From: Streptomyces olindensis
Lineage (GTDB): Bacteria > Actinomycetota > Actinomycetes > Streptomycetales > Streptomycetaceae
Direction of reading: 5' to 3'
NCBI GenBank assembly: GCA_000696115.1
Contig: JJOH01000016.1
Span: 205,812 to 269,811, forward strand
DNA: 64,000 nucleotides
Both the position numbers and the translations under genes were made by a program. The notes beneath the pieces were generated by a model that saw only the letters and a program-made list of their open reading frames with translations, searched no databases and was not told where the DNA came from. Of this stretch, positions 46,947-56,255 are shown in pieces. Position 1 is the stretch's first letter. Every line of letters begins with the position of its first letter.

Positions 46947-47648
46947 TCAGCGGGCCTTCGGCCCGCCCTTCGGCAGCCGCATGCCCTTCGGCATCGGCCC
47001 CTTCGGCAGCGGCATGTTGCTCATCAGGTCGCCGAGGGCGCGCAGCCGGTCGTTGGTGGCGGTGACCTGCGGGCCGGTCAGCACGCGCGGCAGCTTCAGC
47101 ATGGTCGTGCGCAGCTTCTTCAGCTCGACCTGGCCCTCGCCCGTGCCCACGACCAGATCGTGCACGGGAACGTCCGCGACGATACGGTTCATCTTCTTCT
47201 TCTCGGCGGCGAGCAGGGACTTCACCCGGTTCGGGTTGCCCTCGGCGATCAGGACGATGCCGGCCTTGCCGACCGCGCGGTGCACCACGTCCTGGTTGCG
47301 GTTCATCGCCACCGCGGGGGTCGTCGTCCAGCCCCGGCCGATGTTGTCGAGCACCGCCGCCGCCGCGCCGGGCTGTCCCTCCATCTGCCCGAAGGCGGCT
47401 CGCTCGGCCCGGCGCCCGAACACGATCGCCGTCGCGAGGAAGGCGAGCAGGAGGCCCAGGATGCCGAGATAGATGGGGTGACCGATCAAGAAACCGATCG
47501 CGAGGAAGACACCGAAGGTGACGATTCCGACTGCCGCGAGTACAAGACCGATCTTCTTGTCGGCCCTGCGGGTCATCTTGTAGGTCAGGGCGATCTGCTT
47601 CAGTCGCCCGGGGTTCGCAGCGTCCGCTGCGGTTTCCTTCCTCGCCAT
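46947..47648 (-). CDS. DUF4191 membrane protein
   Basis: The 233-residue protein has an N-terminal Arg/Lys-rich segment (RLKQIALTYKMTRRADKKIG), two membrane helices at about 33-52 and 58-76, and a long cytoplasmic part with GKAGIVLIAEGNPNRVKSLLAAEKKKMNRIVADVPVHDLVVGTGEGQVELKKLRTTMLKLPRVLTG. This is the actinobacterial DUF4191 family, which is often encoded beside lipA. No function is known. The ATG at 47648 is chosen; there is no clear RBS. Confidence 0.85.
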   Translation of the reverse strand: MARKETAADAANPGRLKQIALTYKMTRRADKKIGLVLAAVGIVTFGVFLAIGFLIGHPIYLGILGLLLAFLATAIVFGRRAERAAFGQMEGQPGAAAAVLDNIGRGWTTTPAVAMNRNQDVVHRAVGKAGIVLIAEGNPNRVKSLLAAEKKKMNRIVADVPVHDLVVGTGEGQVELKKLRTTMLKLPRVLTGPQVTATNDRLRALGDLMSNMPLPKGPMPKGMRLPKGGPKAR

Positions 47649-47724
47649 GCCACGAAGTCTACGTGGCCCCACAAGCGCCGACGACGGCAGTGTCCACGGG
47701 GCTCGCGGGGGAGGGGCCGGGGGC

Positions 47725-47937
47725 TCAGGGACGGACGGAGACGGACCGGGAAACGGACTGCTCGAGGACGCGCTGCGCCTCGACCCGGTCCTTGGCGCGG
47801 CGGCGGTCCTCCAGCACGGAGGTCCAGGCGTTGCGGCGGGCGGTGCGCTGACCGCTGCTCAGCAGCAGCGACTCGACGGCACGCAGGGCGGTCGTGAAGG
47901 ACGGAATCGCGGTGGCGCGAACGGGCGCGGCCTGCAT
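47725..47937 (-). CDS. Small conserved protein near lipA, hypothetical
   Basis: The 70-residue basic protein starts MQAAPVRATAIPSFTTALRAVE and continues LLLSSGQRTARRNAWTSVLEDRRRAKDRVEAQ. It is rich in Arg and Ala, with a predicted helical centre. I recall similar short genes at this position in Streptomyces. A GAGGGGGGACC-like site lies before the ATG at 47937. The function is unknown; the DUF4191 gene follows downstream on the same strand. Confidence 0.65.
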   Translation of the reverse strand: MQAAPVRATAIPSFTTALRAVESLLLSSGQRTARRNAWTSVLEDRRRAKDRVEAQRVLEQSVSRSVSVRP

Positions 47938-48063
47938 GGTTGAGGTCCCCCCTCGGGAGCGGTGTACGTGCTGTGAGTTCAGCGTCACTGATTGGTGTTA
48001 CCAGGGCGTGACCGACCGGTCAAACACCCATGAAGCCCTGGCGGGGAGCCGAGAAACGCCGAC

Positions 48064-48108
48064 GCGGTCCCGACATGTGCCCTCATCTGCGAGGACAGTC
48101 GGGACCGC
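48064..48108 (-). terminator. Terminator after lipA
   Basis: GCGGTCCCGA (48064-48073) pairs with TCGGGACCGC (48099-48108); inner CCTC/GAGG pairs extend the stem. It lies in the 261-base gap between lipA and the small gene, where no other gene is seen. Confidence 0.65.
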
Positions 48109-48198
48109 GGCATATCGGTCGCTACCTGCGGGTAATGTCTTGTGCGGGAATTCACACGCTTGCCTCGCCCCTTGGTGGGCAGGGGCGGTGACGGTTCG

Positions 48199-49164
48199 TC
48201 AGACGGCCTGGGCCGCGATGCGCGCGTCCCGCTGTTCCATGGCCATCCGGTAGAGCCGCCCGGCGCGGTACGAGGAGCGCACCAGCGGACCGGACATCAC
48301 GCCGGAGAAGCCGATCTGCTCGGCCTCCTCCTTCAGCTCCACGAACTCGTGCGGCTTGACCCAGCGCTCCACCGGGTGGTGCCGCACGGAGGGCCGCAGG
48401 TACTGCGTGATGGTGACGAGCTCGCAGCCCGCGTCGTGCAGCTGCCTCAGCGCGTCGCTGACCTCCTCGCGGGTCTCGCCCATGCCGAGGATCAGGTTCG
48501 ACTTGGTGACGAGGCCGTAGTCGCGGGCGGCGGTGATGACCTTCAGGGACCGCTCGTAGCGGAAGCCGGGGCGGATCCGCTTGAAGATCCGCGGGACCGT
48601 CTCGACGTTGTGCGCGAAGACCTCGGGGCGCGAGGAGAAGACCTCCTCCAGCTGCTCCGGGACCGCGTTGAAGTCGGGGGCCAGCAGCTCGACCTTGGTG
48701 TGCCCGCCTTCGCGGCCCGCGGTCTGCCGGTGGATCTGCCGGACCGTCTCCGCGTACAGCCAGGCGCCGCCGTCCTCCAGGTCGTCGCGGGCGACGCCGG
48801 TGATCGTGGCGTAGTTCAGGTCCATCGTGACCACGGACTCGCCCACGCGGCGCGGCTCGTCGCGGTCGAGCGCCTCGGGCTTGCCGGTGTCGATCTGGCA
48901 GAAGTCGCAGCGCCGGGTGCACTGGTCGCCGCCGATGAGGAAGGTCGCCTCGCGGTCCTCCCAGCACTCGTAGATGTTCGGGCAGCCGGCTTCCTGGCAG
49001 ACCGTGTGCAGACCCTCGCTCTTCACGAGGTTCTGCATCTTGGTGTACTCGGGGCCCATTTTCGCCCGGGTCTTGATCCACTCGGGCTTGCGCTCGATGG
49101 GGGTCTGGCTGTTGCGGACCTCCAGGCGCAGCATCTTGCGTCCGTCGGGTGCGACTGCGGACAC
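48199..49164 (-). CDS. lipA: Lipoyl synthase LipA
   Basis: The 321-residue radical SAM enzyme inserts two sulfur atoms into octanoyl side chains of E2 and GcvH-type proteins. The auxiliary cluster Cys are Cys56, Cys61 and Cys67 (CQEAGCPNIYEC), and the radical SAM Cys are Cys82, Cys86 and Cys89 (CTRRCDFC). GGDQCTRRCDFCQIDTGKP is the typical LipA segment. The GTG at 49164 follows AGGGAG. It is 95 bases downstream of lipB on the same strand, so octanoylation and sulfur insertion are likely co-expressed. Confidence 0.97.
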   Translation of the reverse strand: MSAVAPDGRKMLRLEVRNSQTPIERKPEWIKTRAKMGPEYTKMQNLVKSEGLHTVCQEAGCPNIYECWEDREATFLIGGDQCTRRCDFCQIDTGKPEALDRDEPRRVGESVVTMDLNYATITGVARDDLEDGGAWLYAETVRQIHRQTAGREGGHTKVELLAPDFNAVPEQLEEVFSSRPEVFAHNVETVPRIFKRIRPGFRYERSLKVITAARDYGLVTKSNLILGMGETREEVSDALRQLHDAGCELVTITQYLRPSVRHHPVERWVKPHEFVELKEEAEQIGFSGVMSGPLVRSSYRAGRLYRMAMEQRDARIAAQAV

Positions 49165-49259
49165 GACCGGCTCCCTAGCGTTTGATTCTTCGGCGCCCTC
49201 AAGGGTACGCCCGTGGATTTGAAACCCTCTGTGTGGTGTCAGCCCCTCCCCGCGGGCTT

Positions 49260-50060
49260 TTATGCCGCCGGTGTCCTCTCGATCTCCCGGGGCTTCAACT
49301 CGGCGTTCTCCAGGACCTCCCGCAGGTGGCGTTCCACCACCGGCAGGACCTCCTCGATCGTGACGTCCCGGCCGAGCTCGCCGGCCAGCGACGCGACGCC
49401 CGCGTCGCGGATGCCGCACGGGATGATCCGGTCGAACCACTTGTTGTCCGGGTTCACGTTGAGCGCGAAGCCGTGCATGGTGACGCCCTTGGCCACGCGG
49501 ATGCCGATCGCCGCGATCTTGCGGTCCTCGCGGCGCTGCCCGGCGTTGGAGGGCGCGTACTCCGGGCCGTTCAGGCGGGGGTCGAACTCCTCGTCCTGCA
49601 GGCGCGGGTCGAAGTCCAGGGAGAGGCCGCCGAGCGCCGGGCGCTGCTCGACCGGGTCGCCCAGCACCCACACGCCGCTGCGTCCCTCGACCCGGGTGGT
49701 CTCCAGGCCGAACTCCGCGCAGGTGCGGATCAGGGCCTCCTCGAGGCGGCGGACGTGGGCCACGACGTCCACGGGGCGCGGGAGCTTCTGGATCGGGTAG
49801 CCGACCAGCTGGCCGGGGCCGTGCCAGGTGATCTTGCCGCCGCGGTCCACGTCGATGACCGGCGTGCCGTCGAGGGGCCGCTCGTTGTCCGCCGTGCGCC
49901 GTCCGGCCGTGTAGACCGGGGGGTGCTCCAGGAGCAGTACGGTGTCGGGGACCTCGTCGGCGAAGCGCGCCGCGTGCACCCGGCGCTGCTCGTCCCAGGC
50001 CTCCTGGTACTCGACGGCCTCGTCACCGAACCCCATGCGGACGAACCGCAACTCACTCAC
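49260..50060 (-). CDS. lipB: Octanoyl-ACP:protein N-octanoyltransferase LipB
   Basis: The 266-residue enzyme moves octanoyl from acyl carrier protein to the lipoyl domain lysine. The family motifs ITWHGPGQLVGYPI, HGFALNVN and CGIRDAG (catalytic Cys215) are present. Start at GTG 50060 follows GGAGG. Between the motif SGVWV and AAIGIRV there is a Streptomyces-type insertion of about 30 residues (LGGLSLDFDPRLQDEEFDPRLNGPEY) containing the repeated FDPRL unit. The XRE regulator gene diverges from it. Confidence 0.95.
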   Translation of the reverse strand: MSELRFVRMGFGDEAVEYQEAWDEQRRVHAARFADEVPDTVLLLEHPPVYTAGRRTADNERPLDGTPVIDVDRGGKITWHGPGQLVGYPIQKLPRPVDVVAHVRRLEEALIRTCAEFGLETTRVEGRSGVWVLGDPVEQRPALGGLSLDFDPRLQDEEFDPRLNGPEYAPSNAGQRREDRKIAAIGIRVAKGVTMHGFALNVNPDNKWFDRIIPCGIRDAGVASLAGELGRDVTIEEVLPVVERHLREVLENAELKPREIERTPAA

Positions 50061-50298
50061 GGCAAGCGCCTCCCTCGGACGGGTGTGTAAGGCACGTATC
50101 GCGCCCAAGTCACTGTACGTCCGGCCCGTGCGCGTCAGTCCCGGGGTCAATCCTCACACGATCGGATGAATGTCCGGGGAAATGTGTGATGGCGTGTTTA
50201 CTCTCCGCTACATTCGCGCCGTTCGGCACGGCATAACGCCTGCTCACAGGCGATCCGCGCACCTCACGAAGGCCGGAAGGCAGGAGACCGCACCGCAG

Positions 50299-51771
50299 AT
50301 GACGGAACGACCCGCGCAGCGCACCCCCAACCGACAGCTCGCCGCGCTCATCGCAGAAGCGGGGTTCTCCAATGCGGGACTCGCCCGTCGCGTGGACCAG
50401 CTCGGTCTCGAACACGGGCTCGACCTGAGATACGACAAGACCTCCGTCACCCGATGGCTGCGCGGCCAGCAGCCCCGGGGCACCACACCCGCCCTGATCG
50501 CCGAGGTCTTCACCCGGCGCCTGGGCCGCCGCCTCACCGCCCAGGACCTCGGCCTCGACGCCTGCGCCCCCGTCTACGCGGGGCTGGAGTTCGCCGCCAC
50601 CCCCGAGGAGGCCGTCGACATCGTCAGCGGGCTGTGGCGCAAGGACTCCGGCAGCCACGCCGAGCTGCGGAAGATCGCCTTCACCCCGGCCGGGCTCGTC
50701 GTGCCCAGCCGGGACTGGCTGATCGGCCGGGCCGACGAGAAGGTCGCCCGGGGCGAGCCGGCCACCGCCCGCATCCCGGCGCAGGGCCGCCCCGCCCTCC
50801 GCCCGCCGGCCGAGCCGGGCGTACCGTCCCTGCCCCGCCAGCGCGGCCAGGCCGAGCGCGGACCGGGCCAGAAGGTCACCGCGGGTGACATCGCCGCCCT
50901 GCGCTCGGTCGGCGAGCTGTTCCGCACCCTGGACGACGCCTACGGCGGCGGTCACGCCCGCCAGGCCCTCGTGCGCTACCTGGAGCACGAGTGCGAGCCG
51001 ATGCTGCGCGGCACCTACGGCGAGCAGACCGGCCGCCGCCTGTTCGCGGCCGCCGCCGACCTGACCCGACTCGCGGGCTGGACGTCGTACGACATCGCCG
51101 CCCACGGCCTCGCCCAGCGCTATTTCGTCCAGGCGCTCCGGCTCGCCCAGGCGGCCGGGGACCGGGCGTACGGCGCGTACGTGCTGGTCACCATGAGCCG
51201 GCAGGCCGTCTACCTCGGGCACGGGCGGGAGGCCGTGCAGCTCGCCCGCGTCGCCCAGCAGGGCGTCGGCACCTCCGGACCGCCCGTCGTCCAGGCCCTG
51301 CTGCACGCCTCCGAGGCGCGCGGGCACGGGGTGCTCGGCGAGGTCCGGGCCTGCACCGCGGCCCTGGTCCGCGCCGAGCGCGCCCTGGAGACGGCCCGGC
51401 CCGGGGACGAGGTGCCGCACTGGGCGAAGTTCTTCGACGAGGCCCAGCTCGCCGACGAGTTCGGCCACTGCCACCGCGACCTGCAGCAGTTCCGCGCCGC
51501 CGCCCAGCACGCGGAACGCTCACTCCAGCTGCGGGCCCCGTCCTATGCCCGCAGCCGCCTTTTCTGCCGAGTGGTCCTCGCCACCGCCCGCCTGGGCCTC
51601 GGCGAACTCGACCAGGCCTGCCAGCTGGCCGCGGAGGCGGCGGGGCAGGCGGCCGAGATGCGCTCGGTGCGGGCGGTGGAGTACGTGAGGGACTTCGAGC
51701 GGCGGCTGGAGCCTTACAAGGACGCGGCTCCGGTGCGGACCTACCGCGACAAGGTGGCGGCCCTCGGGTAG
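50299..51771 (+). CDS. Helix-turn-helix regulator with TPR-like domain
   Basis: The 490-residue protein has an N-terminal helix-turn-helix region (TPNRQLAALIAEAGFSNAGLARRVDQLG...DKTSVTRWLRGQQPRGTTPALIAEVFTRRLG). Then come a Pro/Arg-rich link and a C-terminal helical repeat part (RYFVQALRLAQAAGDRAYGAYVLVTMSRQAVYLGHGREAVQLARVAQQ, DLQQFRAAAQHAERSLQL). This resembles the Streptomyces NsdA-like/XRE-TPR regulators, which often control development or secondary metabolism, but the specific target is unknown. Start at ATG 50299 with a distant GGAG. It diverges from lipB. Confidence 0.75.
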   Translation: MTERPAQRTPNRQLAALIAEAGFSNAGLARRVDQLGLEHGLDLRYDKTSVTRWLRGQQPRGTTPALIAEVFTRRLGRRLTAQDLGLDACAPVYAGLEFAATPEEAVDIVSGLWRKDSGSHAELRKIAFTPAGLVVPSRDWLIGRADEKVARGEPATARIPAQGRPALRPPAEPGVPSLPRQRGQAERGPGQKVTAGDIAALRSVGELFRTLDDAYGGGHARQALVRYLEHECEPMLRGTYGEQTGRRLFAAAADLTRLAGWTSYDIAAHGLAQRYFVQALRLAQAAGDRAYGAYVLVTMSRQAVYLGHGREAVQLARVAQQGVGTSGPPVVQALLHASEARGHGVLGEVRACTAALVRAERALETARPGDEVPHWAKFFDEAQLADEFGHCHRDLQQFRAAAQHAERSLQLRAPSYARSRLFCRVVLATARLGLGELDQACQLAAEAAGQAAEMRSVRAVEYVRDFERRLEPYKDAAPVRTYRDKVAALG

Positions 51772-51788
51772 AGGCTCCGACGAAACGC

Positions 51789-53195
51789 CTAGGCGGCCCG
51801 GGGCACAGTCGGCACAGGGTCGGCGACATGCATCGACCGCCCCGCCCCCAGATCCGCCAGGATCGCCGCCGACGCCCGATGCCCGGAGTGCAGGGCACCC
51901 TGCACCGTACTGGTGTCGCGATGATCCCCGCACACGTACAGCCCGGCCAGCAACCGCACCGGCCGCCGCAGATCATGCGGCGGCCGCATCGCGGGCACGG
52001 CCTCCGGCGTCTGGTACACGGCCAACGTCTCCCACCGCGCCGTCGACATCCCGTACAGCCGCGCAAGATGCATCCGCACGGCGGTGTCCACACCCCCCGG
52101 CGGCCGCCCCAGCACCGTCGAGGACACCAGCGCCCGCCCGGCCGGAGCCCGGGACGGATCGACCCGGCTGACCACCGCCGTGTGCGCGACCGGCCCGCCG
52201 AGGTCCGCGTCGAGCAACAGCGACGCCCCCGTCCCCGGCGGCTCGTCGGTGGTGTGGTGCACCACCGTCACCGGATGGAACTCCGGCACGCGCAGCCCGG
52301 GCAGCAGTTCCGCCGCGGCCCTGGCGTCCGTGGCCACCAGCACCGCCCGGCACCGGATCTCACCGTGCTCCGCGGTGGTCACCGAGGTCGTCGAGACGGA
52401 CGTGACGCGCACGCCCGTGTGCACCGTGCCCGCCGGCAGCGTCCGGGCCAGCAGCTCCGGCAGGGCCTCGGCGCCGCCCTCCGGCAGGCACAGCCGGCCG
52501 CTCGCGAAGGCCCGCAGCGCGAGGTCCGCGCACCGGCTGGACGTGGTCAGGTCCGGGTCGCACAGCAGGGCGGCGAGCAGCGGGCGCAGGAAGCCGTCGA
52601 TCGTCCGGGAGGGCAGCCCACGGGCCGCCAGCGCCTCACCGGCAGGCAGCTCCGGGCGGGCCAGCAGCCGCTCGGCCGGTGTGCCCGCCAGCCGCGTCAG
52701 GGCGGCGCCGAGGCGGGCCTGGTCGACGGCCGTGCCCAGCGGGGCGCCGGACCGGCTCCGGGGCACGGAGACCTGCCGGCCGGGCACGGCCACCGGCCTC
52801 CGGAGCGGCCGGGGTGCGGACGGGGACCGGGGAGCGGTCGCCAGCGCACGTACCGCGTGCAGTGCGCCTCGTGCGCCCCCTGCGCCCGGCTGGACGCCCG
52901 CGCGGTGGTGGCGTCCGTCGCCGTGCAGCAGGACACCGGGCGCGAACGGGCGCAGCACCAGCCCGCCCAGACCGGGTGTCAGCCGTAGTTCGGGATACGC
53001 CGTGGACAGCAACCGGCCGATCCGGTCGAGCCGGAAGCCGTCGACCTTCTCCGTCGCCATGCGGCCGCCGACGCCGTGGGCGGCCTCCAGGACCATGGTC
53101 GTCACTCCTGCGCTGGTCAGCCGGTGCGCGGCCGAGAGTCCGGCGACCCCGGCCCCCACGACGACCACGTCCGCCTGGTACGCGGGCTCAAGCAC
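51789..53195 (-). CDS. FAD-dependent oxidoreductase, amine-oxidase/phytoene-desaturase-like
   Basis: The 468-residue protein has the Rossmann FAD motif at its start, DVVVVGAGVAGLSAAHRLTSAGVTTMVLEAAHGVGGRMAT, and the C-terminal FAD segment GLYVCGDHRDTSTVQGALHSGHRAS. This is the flavin amine oxidase/protoporphyrinogen-oxidase-like group. Its substrate is unknown. GTG 53195 follows a GAGGAGGGG site. It is convergent with the regulator gene (17 bases apart), and its own promoter lies in a 210-base gap. Confidence 0.85.
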   Translation of the reverse strand: MLEPAYQADVVVVGAGVAGLSAAHRLTSAGVTTMVLEAAHGVGGRMATEKVDGFRLDRIGRLLSTAYPELRLTPGLGGLVLRPFAPGVLLHGDGRHHRAGVQPGAGGARGALHAVRALATAPRSPSAPRPLRRPVAVPGRQVSVPRSRSGAPLGTAVDQARLGAALTRLAGTPAERLLARPELPAGEALAARGLPSRTIDGFLRPLLAALLCDPDLTTSSRCADLALRAFASGRLCLPEGGAEALPELLARTLPAGTVHTGVRVTSVSTTSVTTAEHGEIRCRAVLVATDARAAAELLPGLRVPEFHPVTVVHHTTDEPPGTGASLLLDADLGGPVAHTAVVSRVDPSRAPAGRALVSSTVLGRPPGGVDTAVRMHLARLYGMSTARWETLAVYQTPEAVPAMRPPHDLRRPVRLLAGLYVCGDHRDTSTVQGALHSGHRASAAILADLGAGRSMHVADPVPTVPRAA

Positions 53196-53405
53196 GTGCC
53201 CCTCCTCGAGGTTGCGCGGGCGCTGGAGACGTCATGCCCTCAACAGGCCGCAGGGATACGCGAGTTCTGGTCGAGGGTAGGGCCGTGATCGGTCAGGGGG
53301 AGTCGCGCATGAACAGGGCACGGTCGCACGGTGGTCGCATACGGACGCCTTGTGGGCATGAAGTGGCCGCAAGGGGCTTGTGCGCGGGGCGGAACCGGTC
53401 CGGCG

Positions 53406-54302
53406 TCACAGCGCGGCCCGGATCGCTCCCTCGATCTCCGGGAAGGCGAACCGGAACCCCGACTCCAGCAGCCGCGTCGGCAGCACCCGGGCGCTGCCCA
53501 GCACGTCCCCGGCCATCTCGCCGAGCACGGTCCGCAGGACGGGCGCGGGCACGGCGAACAGCGTCGGGCGGTGCAGCACGCGCCCCATCGCCGCCGTGAT
53601 CTCACGGTTCGTCAGCGGGTTCGGGGCGGTGAGGTTGAACGGCCCGGACAGGCCGTCGGTGTCGATGAGGTGCCGGATCGCGGCGACCTCGTCGTGCAGC
53701 GCGACGAACGACCAGTACTGCCGCCCGTCGCCCAGGCGCCCGCCCAACCCGGCCTGGAACAGCGGGAACAGCCGCCCCCAGGCGCCGCCCCGGCGGGAGA
53801 CCACCAGCCCGGTCCGGGTGAACACCGTGCGGACGCCGGCCTCCTGGGCGGGCGACGCGGCCGCCTCCCACTCCACGCACAGCTCCGGCAGGAAGCCCCG
53901 ACCCGCCGGCGCGCTCTCGTCGACGGCACGGTCCCCGGTCTCGCCGTAGTAGCCGATGGCGCTGCCGTTCACGAAGACCCGTGGCCGGTCCTTCTCGTCC
54001 AGCGAGGCGACCGCCCGGGCGAGCGCCGCCGTGCCGTGCACCCGGCCGGCCCGGATCCGCTGCTTGTAGGCCTCCGTCCAGCGGCGGTTGCCGACACCCG
54101 CCCCCGCCAGATTGACCACCGCGTGGCACCCGGCCAGCCCGGCCGCGTCCACGTCCCCTCCCTCCGGATCCCAGCGGACCTCGTCCGCCGCCCGGGGCGC
54201 CCGGCGCACCAGGCGCACCACCTCGTGCCCGTCCGCGGTCAGGGACCGCACCAGGGCGCTGCCGATGAGACCGGATGCGCCGGTCACCGCGATGCGTCGC
54301 AT
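53406..54302 (-). CDS. TIGR01777 (SulA/YfcH-type) NAD-dependent epimerase
   Basis: The 298-residue protein starts MRRIAVTGASGLIGSALVRSL with TGASGLIGSAL, the NAD(P) motif of extended SDRs. It ends with the DUF1731-type segment VPAPVLRTVLGEMAGDVLGSARVLPTRLLESGFRFAFPEIEGAI, the mark of the TIGR01777 family. Some relatives affect cell division or thylakoid/sugar metabolism in other bacteria, but no role is firm. It is divergent from a leaderless GNAT gene, with about 70 bases between. Confidence 0.87.
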   Translation of the reverse strand: MRRIAVTGASGLIGSALVRSLTADGHEVVRLVRRAPRAADEVRWDPEGGDVDAAGLAGCHAVVNLAGAGVGNRRWTEAYKQRIRAGRVHGTAALARAVASLDEKDRPRVFVNGSAIGYYGETGDRAVDESAPAGRGFLPELCVEWEAAASPAQEAGVRTVFTRTGLVVSRRGGAWGRLFPLFQAGLGGRLGDGRQYWSFVALHDEVAAIRHLIDTDGLSGPFNLTAPNPLTNREITAAMGRVLHRPTLFAVPAPVLRTVLGEMAGDVLGSARVLPTRLLESGFRFAFPEIEGAIRAAL

Positions 54303-54338
54303 GGCTCAATCTTGCCGGTCGACCGCATAAAAACCCCG

Positions 54339-54367
54339 TTGGGGGAGGCGGGGGCCCGACGTAGTGT
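54339..54367 (+). promoter_or_regulatory. Promoter of a leaderless message for the GNAT gene
   Basis: TTGGGG (54339-54344), a 17-bp spacer and TAGTGT (54362-54367) precede the ATG at 54375 by seven bases. Transcription would start at or next to the ATG, with no space for an RBS, and none is seen. Leaderless messages are common in Streptomyces. Confidence 0.65.
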
Positions 54368-54374
54368 GACCGCC

Positions 54375-54863
54375 ATGCCGACGCCCCGCATACGCCCCGC
54401 ACGGCCCGACGACGAGGAGGCGCTCGGGCGGCTCGACCGGGACACCTGGTCGCCGCTGCACGCCGTCCAGCCCCGCCCGGAGCCGCCGTACGGCCCCTTC
54501 TTCAGCGAGCGGGACCCGGCGGCGGAGTGCCTCGTCGCCGAACTCGACGGTGCCCTCGCCGGTTACCTCCGGCTGGGGACCGCGACGCCGCTCGCGTGCA
54601 ACGCCCACGTCCGGATGATCCGGGGACTCGCCGTCGCGGAGGAGGCGCGCGGCCAGGGCGTCGGACGGGCCCTGCTGCGGGCGGCCTGCGAGGAGGCCCG
54701 GCGGCAGGGGGCACGGCGCCTCACCCTGCGCGTCCTCGCCCACAACGCACCGGCCCGCACGCTCTACGAGTCCGAGGGGTTCGTGGTGGAGGGGACCCTG
54801 CCCGAGGAGTTCTTCCTCGACGGCGCCTACGTCGACGACGTGTTCATGGGCCGTTTCCTCTGA
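54375..54863 (+). CDS. GNAT-family N-acetyltransferase
   Basis: The 162-residue protein has the GNAT core: PARPDDEEALGRLDRDTWSPL, YLRLGTATPLACNAHVRMIRGLAVAEEARGQGVGRALLRAACEEAR with the acetyl-CoA motif RGQGVGRA, and RLTLRVLAHNAPARTLYESEGFVVEGTLPEEF. The substrate is unknown; amine acetylation on a small molecule or protein terminus is typical. It starts at ATG 54375, probably with no leader. It converges with the MarP-like protease gene (16 bases). Confidence 0.9.
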   Translation: MPTPRIRPARPDDEEALGRLDRDTWSPLHAVQPRPEPPYGPFFSERDPAAECLVAELDGALAGYLRLGTATPLACNAHVRMIRGLAVAEEARGQGVGRALLRAACEEARRQGARRLTLRVLAHNAPARTLYESEGFVVEGTLPEEFFLDGAYVDDVFMGRFL

Positions 54864-54879
54864 ACCCGGCGACGGCCCG

Positions 54880-56064
54880 CTACGACGCCGCCGGCTCGCC
54901 GGTGTCCACCGGCGCCGTCGCGTCCGCCGCCCGCTCCGCGTCGGAGGCGACCTCCGCCGCCGTCAGCACGTAGCCCGTCTCGGCGTCCGAGGTGGAGCGC
55001 GCGAAGACCACGCCGAACACCCGCCCGTCCGTGGTGAGCAGGGGACCGCCGGAGTTGCCCGGGCGGACCGTGGAGCGGATCGAGTAGATCTCGCGGACGG
55101 CCGTCCCGTCGTTGTAGATGTTCTGGCCCGTCGCCCGCACCCGGTTCGCGACCGTCGCCGCCTGGAGGTTGAGGTCGCCGTCCTCCGGGTAGCCCGCCAC
55201 GACCGCTGAGTCGCCGCGCTCGGCGTCGTCGTCGAAGCGCAGCACGGGCGCCTTCAGGCCCGGCACGTACAGCACGGCCACGTCCTTCTGCGGGTCGAAC
55301 AGCACCACCCGCGCCTCGTACGTCCGCCCGACCCCGCCGATCTGCACCGTCGGCTCGTCGATGCCCGCCACCACGTGGGCGTTGGTCATCACGTGCTCCC
55401 GCGCGTACACGAACCCGCTGCCCTCGCGGCCCTGGGTGCCCGCGACGCCCTCGACCTTCACCGTGCTCAGCTTGGCGGCGTTCGTGGCCGCCGGTGTGAC
55501 GCTGTCGCCGGAGGGGCGGGCGACCTCGGCCGTCGACTCGTTCTCGAAGGGGTTGAAGACCTGCGGGAAGCCCGCCTGGGTCAGCGCGGACGTGGCCTCC
55601 GAGAACCAGGCCGGAGTCGTGTCCGGCATCGTCTGCTGCACGGCGCCGAGCAGCCGCGAGTCCCGGATCGCCGAGGTGATCAACGGCGACGAGGACACGC
55701 CCAGGACGCTCGCGGCCACCCACGCCACGATCAGCACCGCCACCGAGTTGGCCACGGCCCCGCCGATCCCGTCCGCCACCCTGAGCGGCCCCCGGTCCAG
55801 CTCCCGCCGCAGCCGCAGCGCCAAGCGCCCCGCCAGCTCGTGCCCCACCACCGCCGGGAGCAGCACCGTGAACACCGCCGCCACCGTCGCGCGCGTCGTC
55901 CCCGGCACCACCAGATCCATCACCCACGGCAGGATCCACACACCGACGACCGCGCCGCCGACGAAGCCCGCCAGCGACACACAGCCGGCCACCAGACCGC
56001 GCCGGTACCCGGACGCCGCGTAGGCGAGGACGACCAGCAACAGCAGGATGTCGAGCAGGTCCAC
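54880..56064 (-). CDS. marP: MarP-like membrane serine protease (CvpA and trypsin-like domains)
   Basis: The 394-residue protein has four N-terminal membrane segments (about 3-20, 27-45, 59-75, 103-121; CvpA-like). A trypsin-like protease domain outside the membrane follows, with His230 (VMTNAHVVAG), Asp261 (DPQKDVAVL) and Ser338 (STVRPGNSGGPL). This is the layout of Mycobacterium MarP, an acid/oxidative-stress protease. GTG 56064 is the start. Its substrate in Streptomyces is not known. It is divergent from the amidase gene. Confidence 0.9.
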   Translation of the reverse strand: MDLLDILLLLVVLAYAASGYRRGLVAGCVSLAGFVGGAVVGVWILPWVMDLVVPGTTRATVAAVFTVLLPAVVGHELAGRLALRLRRELDRGPLRVADGIGGAVANSVAVLIVAWVAASVLGVSSSPLITSAIRDSRLLGAVQQTMPDTTPAWFSEATSALTQAGFPQVFNPFENESTAEVARPSGDSVTPAATNAAKLSTVKVEGVAGTQGREGSGFVYAREHVMTNAHVVAGIDEPTVQIGGVGRTYEARVVLFDPQKDVAVLYVPGLKAPVLRFDDDAERGDSAVVAGYPEDGDLNLQAATVANRVRATGQNIYNDGTAVREIYSIRSTVRPGNSGGPLLTTDGRVFGVVFARSTSDAETGYVLTAAEVASDAERAADATAPVDTGEPAAS

Positions 56065-56255
56065 GCACGCCGCCTTTCTCTCGGAACCCTTCAGTACGCG
56101 GGGGAAGGGCCCGGTGATCAGTCACCCGCGCGCGTGTTGATCAGAACCGGCCACGCACGCGTGCACACGGAAAAACGTCGCGGACCGTGACGATGGTTCC
56201 ACCGGGTGGCACATCACACATCGCGGACGGACCGGAAGGGATCGACAGTGGGACC

